Source: a virus
Length of the DNA stretch: 21,662 nt
Reading direction: 5' to 3' (one strand)
Virus record (IMG/VR): IMGVR_UViG_3300033149_002501
Coordinates: 1 to 21,662 of that record
Part shown: piece by piece, positions 5,911 through 13,313 of the stretch
Numbering within the stretch: position 1 is the stretch's first letter
Layout: each line of letters starts with the position of its first letter
Translations under genes and position numbers: made by a program
Notes under the pieces: model-generated
What the model saw: only the letters and a program-made list of their open reading frames with translations
Told to the model about the DNA's origin: nothing
Database searches by the model: none

Positions 5911-6740
5911 TAAACACTCTCCTCGAAAGTCACTGACTTATTAAATCCGTTTGTATAGATATTTTTCTCATAATCAGACTTAAACTTTCCTCTATTTTGA
6001 ACCTGGTAAACATCGTCTAGTCTCCAGGCTTTTTGTTCAATTCTAAAATAGTCCGAACCGCTTCGTCCCCCGCATGGCCAAATCAAATAAGAATCGATTG
6101 ATTCGAAAAGATTTTCCATGATGTCGAGATCGTTTTGAAATGGGTGAGTTTTAAAAGCTAGCTTAATAGAAACTCGCTCGTATGTTTTTTGAATAACCGC
6201 TCTTTGCGATAATGCTTTCGATCTTTTTTCGTTATTACTTAAAGTTGATGAAACTTTTGGATAACCCAAAAGAGTTCCGATCTCTTGAGTCGCAATAAAT
6301 GTTGTGATCATTTTTTCCTCGTCCGCAACCTGAGTTGTTCTTGCTTTAATTTGAACTTGAGACGTTGTAACTTGATTAAATTCATAATATGCGGAATCAA
6401 GAGCAAAATCAGTCTCATTAATTGAAGTTGACTCGACTCCGTTTACTCCAATCACATTTGTAAAATCGACAAATGAAAGACCATTGAAATATTTAACATC
6501 AAATTCTTTTAGATTGATCCCTAAAAGAAAAAGTCGGTTGATTGTTTTTGAACCTGGAAAAGTTATTGTGATAGTTTCCTCGGTTGCATCACTTGAACCG
6601 ACTGAAATCCACTTGGCCCAACGAACGGGACTTAAAATATATTGAACACCGTCGTCATTGCTTGAGGCGGTTGCACTCGCTCCGTCTTTTAATAGAGCAA
6701 AGTTTTTTTGAAAAAATTTAACTCCTCCAGTTACACTCAT
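5910..6740 (-). CDS. Distal tail / baseplate protein (Dit-like position)
   Basis: This 276-aa protein lies immediately after the tape measure, where siphoviruses encode the distal tail protein. Residues about 40-160 read like a discoidin-type beta sandwich (WISVGSSDATEETITITFPG, FDVKYFNG), which could bind sugars or form a ring. The C-terminal part contains SYLIWPCGG and WRLDDVYQV, common in baseplate-associated phage proteins. GGAG lies 6 bases before the ATG. Assignment rests mostly on gene order. Confidence 0.6.
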   Translation of the reverse strand: MSVTGGVKFFQKNFALLKDGASATASSNDDGVQYILSPVRWAKWISVGSSDATEETITITFPGSKTINRLFLLGINLKEFDVKYFNGLSFVDFTNVIGVNGVESTSINETDFALDSAYYEFNQVTTSQVQIKARTTQVADEEKMITTFIATQEIGTLLGYPKVSSTLSNNEKRSKALSQRAVIQKTYERVSIKLAFKTHPFQNDLDIMENLFESIDSYLIWPCGGRSGSDYFRIEQKAWRLDDVYQVQNRGKFKSDYEKNIYTNGFNKSVTFEESV

Positions 6741-6752
6741 ATTGTTCTCCGT

Positions 6753-9530
6753 TTACTCATTGATTGTTCCGAGAGCTCTCCCCTCTCTTTGTTCAAGGGT
6801 GATCATCTCACCCGCTCGCTCTTTAAGATCAATCTCAAGAGTGAAAGTGTTATCAGTTCCGGCCGCTCCAGGTTCATCTCCCTCGCCCGTTAAATTTGCT
6901 CCGGTCGCTGCGACTCTTTGAGCGGCAACCGAATCAACAACCTCGTCAAAACTTCTTTCCGGAACAACCAGCTCTCCAGGCGTTAAAAGAGCGTTTACCG
7001 AATCGACTCCAGGAATCGCTCCGGCAATGTTTCCAGGAACACGCCCCCCGGTATTTGCCGCAAGAGTTTGTTGAGTTTGTTCCGCACCGAAAGCAATAAG
7101 AGCACCGGCGGCGGCGATACCTAAACCGGGCCCAACAATTGGGATTCCGGCCAGTGAACTATAAGCTGCAATCGCACCTCTCGCAGTATCAATTGCGATT
7201 TGAGCGACCGCCGCAGCTTTTCCGATTCCCTTTAAGGTTTTATTTTTAGATGATTGTAACTTAACTAAGCGGCCCGCAGTTTGATCCGCTAGTTTTACCT
7301 CATCACTATTTAACTTTTGATTAAGAGTCGCAACGGTTGTCCCGTGCTTTTTCTCATCTTTTAAGAATTGATTACGTTCTTTAATTTGTTTCTCAAGTTT
7401 TTCTTTGGCAAATTGATTTTCAATCTCCCTTTTTGTCATTACTTGAGTTCTAAGCTCCTCGAGTTCGGTCTCTCTTAAAAGAGCTCTCTCCTCGGCGTCT
7501 AATTCTTTTAACTCTTCTTTTAAAGCGGCGTCCTCTTCACGAGCAATCGCCTCCTCTTCGGCCTTAATAGCTCTAAATTCTCGCTCGTCCTCGAGCAATT
7601 GTTCTTGTTGAGCTCTAATTAATTCGAGTTCACTTTCACGAACCTCTTGATTTTTCTCTTTTAAGGCCTCTTGTTCGGCCGCAGCGAGTTCGTTTCGACG
7701 CTTTATAAGATCAATCTCCTCTTGACTAGCACCTTGTTGTTGAGCTTTTAAAAGAGCAAGATTGTTTTTGTTGTTATCAATACGTTTCTTTTGTTCGGCG
7801 TTTAAGAATTTTGTTTTATCCTCTTCACGTTTTTTCGTTCCGTCGTCACCCGAACCTCCGACCGGAGCTTTTGCAGTCTCTTTTTCGGTCGCAGCTTGAA
7901 CCATTTTCACTTCGTCTTGAATTTGCTTTTCGTCTGCGTTTGCTTCGATTGGAATTTCAATTTTTGCATCCGGTTTATTTTTTACCGCATCGATTATATC
8001 TTGAATCCCGTCGGTGATTGCCGCTTTTGATTTGTCGATTCCAGACTCGATTTTATCTGAGTCGAGAGTGAAAATCCCGGTCAATAAATCACCAATTCCA
8101 GAGGCAAGGTTGGTCAATGTTTTAACAGTCGCAGCAAAAATCTTTGTGACCGCTGGCCATATCGTTCCCCAATTGTTGAAAATCTCCGAGGCAACAATAA
8201 GAAGTAAACCAAGCCCGGTCGCACCGACTAGACCTTTAATTCCTAAAGCGAGAACCCGAGTTGAAACGTTGAGAGCTATCATTGCAGCTCGTATCTTTAA
8301 AAATGCGGTCGCCGCAAGAGCTCCGGCCGTTGCAATTCCGGCCAAAGCGGTTCCAAGTCCAACAACTAAAGCTGCGGTCTTTGCGAGAACCGGATTGTTA
8401 ACTAATATTTTGAAAAACTCTCCTAATAATTCAGCGGCTTTTGCAAGGAAAGGAGCGAATTGTTCACCAAGAACTATCGCAGCGGTCTCAACAACTCTTG
8501 AAAATTTGGCAAACGCCTTTTGAGTTGTCTCTTGCTTTGTCGCTAAAGCCTCGGCGAATGTCGCAGCTCTTTTTTCCTCGTCGGCCATTTCGGCAATTTG
8601 CTTTTTAACAAGCTCCGATTGAGCTCCAGTTAAAGAGAGAGCAACCGATAATGATTCACTTGAACCAAGTAGCCTTTGCATTTCAACAACGTTTCCTCCG
8701 GTCGCAGCTTTAAGATCGTCGAGAGCTCCGACAAGACCTTTTTGCTCAAGGTTTTGAAGTGATAACGCTTGTTGAACCGCATCGGATTCTTTGGCCAAAT
8801 CTTTTTGAACATTAATGATTGATGTCAGCGTTGCTTTTAATTGTGTCGCCGCAATGTTCGTTGGTTTCGCACCGTCGGCGGTCAATGCTGAAAGTGAAGC
8901 AAGGGTTTCATCAAATGAAACACCAAGAGCATTTGCAGTTCCGGCAACCTTTGAGAACTCACTTGCCAACTCTCCGACCGTAGTTACACCGAACTTTTGA
9001 GCGGTAAAAAACTTTTCAGAGATTTCCGCAGCGGTTCCAGCTCCCTCTCCAAAAGAGGTCATCGTTGCCGTCAAAGCTTGAACGGCGGTCGCAGTATCCG
9101 TCGCACCCGCAGCGGCAAGTTCCGTCGTTACTCTTAAAGTATCGATTGCCTCTTCGGCCGGAACACCCGATGAGATTAAATCAAATAGAGCGGTGTTAAG
9201 AGTGTCGAAAGATTCGCCCGATTCCTGGCCTAATTCAATGACTCCCTTTTTCAGTCCGTCTATTCCCTCAGCTAAAGTCTTAGATGAAAATGAACCCTCA
9301 TCAAGGAGAGTGACAACGTTTGTGAATTTAGACTCAAATTTTCCGGCGGCAACGGTCGCAGCGGTGATTGCAGCGGTTCCGGCCACAAACGCAGCTCCAG
9401 AAACTTTTGCAATCTTATTGAGTTGAGCTTCGAGGTTCTTGGTTGTCTTTCCAACTTTTTCGAGTTCCTCTTGGTATTGATCGGCGTTTGCTCCGATCCG
9501 TACTATTAATTCACTTGTTGTGCTGGCCAT
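6753..9530 (-). CDS. Tail tape measure protein
   Basis: This 925-aa protein is the longest in the window and follows the chaperone genes, as the tape measure always does. Residues about 1-345 match the conserved TMP core (ELIVRIGANADQYQEELEKV, then many Ala/Thr-rich helices). Hydrophobic segments lie at about 380-450, a long Glu/Lys/Arg-rich coiled coil at about 560-720 (EEIDLIKRRNELAAAEQEAL), and another Ala/Gly-rich hydrophobic region at about 760-815. Using the usual 1.5 angstrom per residue, the tail would be near 140 nm, a long siphovirus tail. The ATG directly abuts the chaperone stop, with AAGGA upstream. No lysozyme or peptidase insert is seen. Confidence 0.93.
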   Translation of the reverse strand: MASTTSELIVRIGANADQYQEELEKVGKTTKNLEAQLNKIAKVSGAAFVAGTAAITAATVAAGKFESKFTNVVTLLDEGSFSSKTLAEGIDGLKKGVIELGQESGESFDTLNTALFDLISSGVPAEEAIDTLRVTTELAAAGATDTATAVQALTATMTSFGEGAGTAAEISEKFFTAQKFGVTTVGELASEFSKVAGTANALGVSFDETLASLSALTADGAKPTNIAATQLKATLTSIINVQKDLAKESDAVQQALSLQNLEQKGLVGALDDLKAATGGNVVEMQRLLGSSESLSVALSLTGAQSELVKKQIAEMADEEKRAATFAEALATKQETTQKAFAKFSRVVETAAIVLGEQFAPFLAKAAELLGEFFKILVNNPVLAKTAALVVGLGTALAGIATAGALAATAFLKIRAAMIALNVSTRVLALGIKGLVGATGLGLLLIVASEIFNNWGTIWPAVTKIFAATVKTLTNLASGIGDLLTGIFTLDSDKIESGIDKSKAAITDGIQDIIDAVKNKPDAKIEIPIEANADEKQIQDEVKMVQAATEKETAKAPVGGSGDDGTKKREEDKTKFLNAEQKKRIDNNKNNLALLKAQQQGASQEEIDLIKRRNELAAAEQEALKEKNQEVRESELELIRAQQEQLLEDEREFRAIKAEEEAIAREEDAALKEELKELDAEERALLRETELEELRTQVMTKREIENQFAKEKLEKQIKERNQFLKDEKKHGTTVATLNQKLNSDEVKLADQTAGRLVKLQSSKNKTLKGIGKAAAVAQIAIDTARGAIAAYSSLAGIPIVGPGLGIAAAGALIAFGAEQTQQTLAANTGGRVPGNIAGAIPGVDSVNALLTPGELVVPERSFDEVVDSVAAQRVAATGANLTGEGDEPGAAGTDNTFTLEIDLKERAGEMITLEQREGRALGTINE

Positions 9531-10288
9531 TTATTTTCCTTGATTTTTCAGCTTTCTCTCAGCTTTTTCTTTCAGTTTTCTTTCAGCGGCGGCCTTAACA
9601 ACGTCGGCCATCATGCTTTTTTGCTCGTCCGAGAGCTCTTTAAATTTTCTTTTAACGTGTTTGAAATCAAGCTTAACTCCTTTGAGTGCCGCTTGTTTCA
9701 CGTAATCATTATGAGTTCGTACTTCAATCATTTCCAAGCAAGATTGTAACGTTCTCAAGGTTATCTTTTTAAAATCATCAAAAGACCAACCATATTCCGA
9801 GGCGACTTGATCAAATATCTCGGCCCAATTTAGTTCTTGATCTGGGCCTTTAGGTTTCCCTCGACCTCGTCAATGATATGCTCACCAAGTTCCTCAATAA
9901 TCGGCATTGAGAAACCTCTTGTTTTTAAAAGTGCTTTTAAGAACTCTAATTGTTCCGGATAACCAACGATTAATTGAGCGAGTTTTTGAGGGCCAGTCTT
10001 TGAAATTTCAACCTCTTTCCCCTCTTCGTCCATGTCCATGAACTTAATTTTCATCAACTCTCTTTTCCCTTCAATCTGTAATTGGTGAAATCCAATCCTT
10101 GAAATTGCGTCCATATTCATCGACTCAAAAGCTTTTTTTAAAGCGTCTCCAGGATAAGCACGTTTAAGCCACGACTCATCCTCAAGGTTGAAAGGTCTCA
10201 AAATTAATTCGAGAGTTCTATCCTCGCTCTCACCCTTAATAGTTTTGGTGATTGTCACTTGTTCCGGGATCAATTGTTCTAATTCCAT
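9531..10288 (-). CDS. Tail assembly chaperone GT fusion made by -1 frameshift
   Basis: The first 145 codons are those of the G-like chaperone (10288 to 9854). At G GGA AAC the ribosome can slip back one base, re-reading base 9854, and continue in the -1 frame to the stop at 9531, adding 107 residues (252 in all). The extension contains NWAEIFDQVASEYGW and FDDFKKITLRTLQSCLEMIE, then a basic helical tail (KLKEKAERKLKNQGK). This is the lambda gpG/gpGT arrangement, in which the T part recruits tube subunits to the tape measure. No ribosome site exists for the second ORF alone; its only start-like codon is an internal TTG at 9758, so frameshifting explains it best. Confidence 0.85.
9822..9860 (-). 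promoter_or_regulatory. Programmed -1 ribosomal frameshift signal: slippery heptamer plus hairpin
   Basis: The heptamer GGGAAAC (9860-9854) is in the correct phase, G GGA AAC, for -1 slippage. Five bases downstream a perfect 6-bp GC-rich stem, GGCCCA (9848-9843) with TGGGCC (9827-9822), encloses a 15-base loop that holds the zero-frame TAA. Spacing and structure match known stimulatory hairpins; lambda uses GGGAAAG at the equivalent site. Confidence 0.88.
9830..10288 (-). CDS. Tail assembly chaperone, G-like
   Basis: This 152-aa acidic protein lies between the tail tube and tape measure genes, the standard place of the first tail chaperone. It begins MELEQLIPEQVTITKTIKGE and is predicted to bind the tape measure before tube assembly. 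It is not part of the virion in related phages. The in-frame stop lies in the loop of the frameshift hairpin, so most ribosomes should make this short form and a minority the GT fusion. The ribosome site AGGAG is 6 bases from the ATG, within a short perfect hairpin. Sequence similarity is weak in this family; gene order and the frameshift carry the call. Confidence 0.85.
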   Translation of the reverse strand: MELEQLIPEQVTITKTIKGESEDRTLELILRPFNLEDESWLKRAYPGDALKKAFESMNMDAISRIGFHQLQIEGKRELMKIKFMDMDEEGKEVEISKTGPQKLAQLIVGYPEQLEFLKALLKTRGFSMPIIEELGEHIIDEVEGNLKAQIKN

Positions 10289-10304
10289 AAATTACTCCTA
10301 ATTT
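10289..10304 (-). promoter_or_regulatory. Shine-Dalgarno hairpin of the tail chaperone gene
   Basis: On the minus strand AAATTA-GGAG-TAATTT is a perfect 6-bp, AT-only stem that displays the GGAG in the loop and ends next to the ATG. It is weak thermodynamically but matches the pattern of ribosome sites in loops seen elsewhere in this window. Confidence 0.4.
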
Positions 10305-10345
10305 TAGTTTACTATTTTTTTCTTTTTCTTGCTTGAATTTTATTC

Positions 10346-10351
10346 TATGAT
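10346..10351 (+). promoter_or_regulatory. Possible -10 element for the plus-strand cassette
   Basis: TATGAT lies 7 bases before the ATG at 10359, which would make the nuclease mRNA leaderless. No good -35 is seen at 16-18 bases upstream, where the sequence is T-rich. Some promoter is needed here because the cassette opposes all neighbours. Evidence is only the hexamer and the absence of a ribosome site. Confidence 0.3.
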
Positions 10352-10358
10352 AGTTCGT

Positions 10359-10850
10359 ATGACAAACCTAAACACGAAAACAAAATGGTTGTATTACTTA
10401 GTTGATCCAATAACTAAAAAAGTTATGTACGTCGGTATATCCCGTGATCCAATCAAGAGGCTTGAGGGACACAAGGTTCAAAAAGATAATAAAACAAAAT
10501 ATAATTGGATTAAAAAACTCAAAAAAGAGGGTTTGTCCCCCGAACTCAGATTTGTTGTTGAGGCCGAGGATTCAAAAGCTAAAGCCTTAGAGTCTCAACA
10601 TATAAGAAAATTTGGAATAGAGAATCTTTTAAACAAAAGAGCTGAGGATTTATCAACAAGACTTGAAATGAGGCTTGATAAAAACGAGCTTTTAGAGATA
10701 ACAAAAAGAGCTAAAATGTTCACCAATGGGAATGTCTCCGAGTATTTGAGGTCTGTTATTGCCGAGATAAACGAAGCAAATCCGAGTGAGATAATGAGAA
10801 TAGTTGAGGCCGGACAAGCTAGGTGTCGTAAAAGGAGACGTAAAAAATGA
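10359..10850 (+). CDS. GIY-YIG endonuclease
   Basis: This nuclease-like protein is 163 aa from ATG 10359 (173 from a TTG at 10329; another ATG lies at 10347). The N-terminal 90 residues form a GIY-YIG domain: WLYYLVDP, then VMYVGISRDPIKRLEGHK with the motif's second half and the catalytic-type Arg, and the Glu of KALESQHIRKFG. The rest is helical and highly basic at the end (RCRKRRRKK), suited to DNA binding. No ribosome site precedes any candidate start. It opens a three-gene plus-strand cassette set into the minus-strand tail operon, typical of a mobile or moron-type insertion. It may be a free-standing homing nuclease. Start uncertain, domain clear. Confidence 0.8.
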   Translation: MTNLNTKTKWLYYLVDPITKKVMYVGISRDPIKRLEGHKVQKDNKTKYNWIKKLKKEGLSPELRFVVEAEDSKAKALESQHIRKFGIENLLNKRAEDLSTRLEMRLDKNELLEITKRAKMFTNGNVSEYLRSVIAEINEANPSEIMRIVEAGQARCRKRRRKK

Positions 10851-11047
10851 AAGAAAAAAGCTGGAAACAAATCTTTAAAAAATTACTTTGTTATTATTTT
10901 TTCGTTGGTCACAAAACAAGAGATTTAAATAACGGCCACAAAGAATGTATTCGTTGTGGTGAAAAGTTTTTCAACACGGCCAAAGTCGTTCACAAACACA
11001 AAAGATTGCGACACAATAAATGGGGGGAAAAATATTTTTCTAATTAA
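10847..11047 (+). CDS. Small basic zinc-finger-like protein
   Basis: This 66-aa protein overlaps the nuclease gene by ATGA and has AAAAGGAG about 9 bases upstream, inside that gene. The C-terminal half has CIRCGEKFFNTAKVVHKHKR, close to a C2H2 zinc finger (C-x2-C, then His residues 11-13 and about 18 positions later, not the exact classical spacing). Lys, Arg and His dominate, so nucleic-acid binding is plausible. It could be a DNA-targeting partner of the nuclease or a regulator. No named family is recognised. Confidence 0.65.
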   Translation: MKEKSWKQIFKKLLCYYFFVGHKTRDLNNGHKECIRCGEKFFNTAKVVHKHKRLRHNKWGEKYFSN

Positions 11048-11064
11048 GAACACGGAGAGTTTTT
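11046..11064 (+). promoter_or_regulatory. Shine-Dalgarno hairpin of the third cassette gene, loop ACGGAGA
   Basis: AAGAAC-ACGGAGA-GTTTTT pairs over 6 bp with one G-T wobble and ends at the ATG of the gene at 11065. The loop holds the ribosome site GGAG in an ACGGA context. Nine bases, AACACGGAG, are identical to the first stem-loop at 111-126, and the hexamer ACGGAG is exactly complementary to the minus-strand loops CTCCGT there. Confidence 0.45.
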
Positions 11065-11292
11065 ATGATGTCGCATTTTTTATCGTTTACACTTCACAAG
11101 GAAAAAGGTGAAGCTTTAATCAAACCAGGTGAGATCACGTCTATTTCACCGGCACCGGAGGGCGGTTCTCGAATCGTTACTCGCCAAAAACAACTCTTTT
11201 ACGTTGCCGAAGAGGTCAAGGATGTTGAATCTATGATTCTTTTATTCTTTGAAAAGCTTGAGGACGAGAGAGAACGTCTTTATAACGCATAA
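11065..11292 (+). CDS. Small FlbD-like protein
   Basis: This 75-aa protein begins MMSHFLSFTLHKEKGEALIK. The pattern of beta strands followed by a C-terminal helix (ALIKPGEITSISPAPEGG, then LFYVAEEVKDVESMILLFFE) resembles the small FlbD family, proteins of unclear function also seen in phages. The likeness is weak. It ends five bases before a terminator stem that serves the opposing strand. GGAG lies 7 bases before the first ATG, within a hairpin loop. As last gene of the inserted cassette its function could be regulatory or accessory; this is not shown by the sequence. Confidence 0.65.
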   Translation: MMSHFLSFTLHKEKGEALIKPGEITSISPAPEGGSRIVTRQKQLFYVAEEVKDVESMILLFFEKLEDERERLYNA

Positions 11293-11316
11293 AAAAGGGA
11301 GCTTCGAAAAGCTCCC
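11291..11316 (-). terminator. Intrinsic terminator after the tail tube gene
   Basis: On the minus strand GGGAGCTT-TTCG-AAGCTCCC, a perfect 8-bp stem with a UUCG loop, is followed by six T. This is a strong terminator for transcripts coming from the capsid and tail tube genes. On the plus strand the hairpin lacks a T-run, so it should act mainly on the minus strand. It separates the tail tube from the chaperone and tape measure genes. Confidence 0.88.
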
Positions 11317-11347
11317 TAAAAGTATCTCAAAATTTATTTGAAACTTT

Positions 11348-12256
11348 TTAGCAGACACCCGCTCCAGACGGAGTGATATGTCTAAGGTCAAATACACCGT
11401 TTTTCTCAGAGTCGTAAAACGCTTGAGCGGTGATCTCACCCTCGGAGAATGTTTTCTCCTGGAAACCAAGAGGCATACCAACGGCCTTAAGTCTGAAAAT
11501 ATCCAGCTCAACCATTTCCCCGTTACCTCTCTGTTGTCCAACAACAATCGCTCCAAATTCAGGGAATGAATCCGCCGAACCACCGAAACGAGCTGAGATA
11601 TTTGCCGTGTTTTCCGGTAAAACCTCAAATGTTGCCGTGTCTCCGTCCTCTGCATTTCCGTCGAAAGCAACCGTTGTTCCCCCAACTAGTTCGATACCGA
11701 ACCCAGGAATCTCAATCGAAGCTCCGTCCGTGATTGCTAAAGGAGTCGCAGTAATTTTAAGGAGATTGTCCTCAAAATCTTTGTCAGTTCCTCTTGCAAA
11801 ATCGACGTTCGAAAGTGCATATACGTCAACCGTATCCGCAGTTTTATCAACTACACGAACAACGTATCTTGTGAATTTAAGATCGGACTCCGATCCCGAT
11901 TTCACTTGAACGCTAGCAATACCCCATGTTGCATTGACAACCGTTCCTTTTTTGTCAGTTAAAGTGCTGACTTCACCTGTGGACGCAGCTCCCTCAGTCG
12001 GTTTTTTACCAAGGAACAATTGCATCATCCAGTCCTCGTATTGCTTAATAGTTAAGCTCAACTCGGCCGTGATGTTTGTTTCCTCAACCGCCCAAGGATA
12101 CTTGTTTGAACCACCGTTCAAACTCGCAAGTTCACCCGATAACGAGAACCCCGATTGTCCGATTACAAGTGCCGTCCCAAAAGGGAGGCCAGTCTCACGG
12201 CAATACGGAGTGAACGAGTGAACCCCGAAAAAAATTCTAGGATTACTTAAACCCAT
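11348..12256 (-). CDS. Major tail tube protein
   Basis: This 302-aa protein lies after the tail terminator gene and before the chaperones, the usual place of the major tail protein. It is beta-rich, with an N-terminal MGLSNPRIFFGVHSFTPYCR, ELSLTIKQYEDWMMQLF in the first third, and a Gly/Ser/Thr-rich tail ending GAGVC. The length is typical for a siphovirus tube subunit. An ATG at 12262 abuts GGAG directly and cannot use it; ATG 12256 has six bases of spacing and is preferred. It should be made in high amounts, and a strong terminator right behind it would uncouple its level from the downstream tail genes. Confidence 0.75.
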   Translation of the reverse strand: MGLSNPRIFFGVHSFTPYCRETGLPFGTALVIGQSGFSLSGELASLNGGSNKYPWAVEETNITAELSLTIKQYEDWMMQLFLGKKPTEGAASTGEVSTLTDKKGTVVNATWGIASVQVKSGSESDLKFTRYVVRVVDKTADTVDVYALSNVDFARGTDKDFEDNLLKITATPLAITDGASIEIPGFGIELVGGTTVAFDGNAEDGDTATFEVLPENTANISARFGGSADSFPEFGAIVVGQQRGNGEMVELDIFRLKAVGMPLGFQEKTFSEGEITAQAFYDSEKNGVFDLRHITPSGAGVC

Positions 12257-12274
12257 GATCATCTCCTTGTTTTG

Positions 12275-12748
12275 TCAAAAGATTGAAAGTTCTATCTCAA
12301 TCCCAATTGCTCTAAATTGTTCACCCGAATTTTGCATCTTAAACGAAATAGGTTGCAAACTCGAAATCTCAATTTTTGGCCTCACATTGTTTATTTTATA
12401 AAAGTTTTCCTCAAAAATCTCCTCAAGGGCCCTTTGGTATCTTAACAGTTTTTTACCAATGGTTTTCACCTCATCGTCGGCCTTGATGACTGAGATTTCG
12501 ATTTTAGGATTTTTTGCCGTCGCTGGCCCAATCCCTTTGCTCGGCATTTGAGAGACTCCATAAAAAAGAATCGGATCAAAATTCACCGGCATATTATCAA
12601 GTGACTGAAAAACATATGCCTCCGGATCAACTAGCTCCGTTGTCCAACCAGAGTTTTTCTCAGCGTCAATCGCAATTAAGCGATCATTTAATTTGTCTTT
12701 TAAAAATTGTTCCAGGTTATCTAGGAAACATTCTAGGTCAAATTTCAT
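12275..12748 (-). CDS. Tail terminator / tail completion-like protein
   Basis: This 157-aa protein overlaps the gpG-like gene (ATGA) and directly precedes the tail tube gene. It begins MKFDLECFLDNLEQFLKDKL and ends in a beta-rich stretch typical of small tail-end proteins (FRAIGIEIELSIF). Position fits the tail terminator, which caps the tube before joining the head. Similarity to named families such as DUF1834 is only suggested. No own ribosome site is seen, so coupling to the upstream gene is likely. Confidence 0.6.
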   Translation of the reverse strand: MKFDLECFLDNLEQFLKDKLNDRLIAIDAEKNSGWTTELVDPEAYVFQSLDNMPVNFDPILFYGVSQMPSKGIGPATAKNPKIEISVIKADDEVKTIGKKLLRYQRALEEIFEENFYKINNVRPKIEISSLQPISFKMQNSGEQFRAIGIEIELSIF

Positions 12749-13308
12749 AGCTTAGGTTTCCCCTTTTTAATATCCGGATCAACTCCGGTCGCACTCTTCA
12801 TTGACTCACCAAGAGAACGGAGCACGAAAGTGTTAAGTGTGTTTAATGCTCTCTCTGGAAATCCTGAGATTTCAGAGTTTGCAAATTTAACTGACTCAGC
12901 TCCGACGAATAAAAATTTTCTCAGAGGCATCTTTGACCTCGGAGCATCACTTTGGTGATAAACACCGTAGGGAACACCCGTTCCCATAGTCAATGAATCC
13001 GGATCAATCCTAGTTATATTGTCAGGATGTTGATCGCTTGTGACCGATCCCTCGAGACGGCCAGTCAATTTTAAGATTGGATAAACAAATCCAACCGCTT
13101 TTTGTTTTCGTACTTTATATTTTGAACTTAAGTCCGGATATTGTCCCGGGCCAGTTAAGGCAAAAATAGCTTTTCGTGATTTGTAAAAGTCTTTTGAGAT
13201 TTGAGTTAAAGGAACTCTTAAATCTTTCGCAGCTTTCCCAGCTCTCTCCATTGCACGAGCGATCTTTTCGTCATTCTCAACTACATATGAAGTAAAACCT
13301 AGGGCCAT
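12745..13308 (-). CDS. Mu gpG-like virion morphogenesis protein (head-tail joining)
   Basis: This 187-aa protein resembles the Mu gpG / phage virion morphogenesis family (Phage_tail_S). It has a helical N-terminus (about 5-60), then FVYPILKLTGRLEGSVTSD (about 74-92), the family's most typical segment, and VPYGVYHQSDAPRSKMPLRKFLF (about 112-134). In Mu, gpG acts in head-tail assembly. The gene sits after the gp36-like adaptor in the same order as in Mu and relatives. There is no separate ribosome site; its ATG lies a few bases after the preceding stop. The basic C-terminus (KKGKPKL) is a small lineage feature. Confidence 0.8.
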   Translation of the reverse strand: MALGFTSYVVENDEKIARAMERAGKAAKDLRVPLTQISKDFYKSRKAIFALTGPGQYPDLSSKYKVRKQKAVGFVYPILKLTGRLEGSVTSDQHPDNITRIDPDSLTMGTGVPYGVYHQSDAPRSKMPLRKFLFVGAESVKFANSEISGFPERALNTLNTFVLRSLGESMKSATGVDPDIKKGKPKL

Positions 13309-13313
13309 TCAAA

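Noticed and set aside
8014-8523. Long plus-strand ORF (169 aa) opposite the tape measure gene
   Set aside because: It is antisense to Ala/Glu-rich tape measure codons, has no ribosome site and shows low-complexity composition typical of a shadow frame.
9531-9758. Independent 75-aa gene starting at TTG 9758
   Set aside because: No ribosome site, and the same frame stays open upstream to the slippery site, so it is the T part of a frameshift fusion.
11430-11909. Plus-strand ORF (159 aa) opposite the tail tube gene
   Set aside because: Shadow of the tail tube frame; no start signal and no recognisable domain.
12257-12262. Tail tube start at the upstream ATG 12262
   Set aside because: This ATG directly abuts GGAG; the ATG at 12256 has proper spacing.
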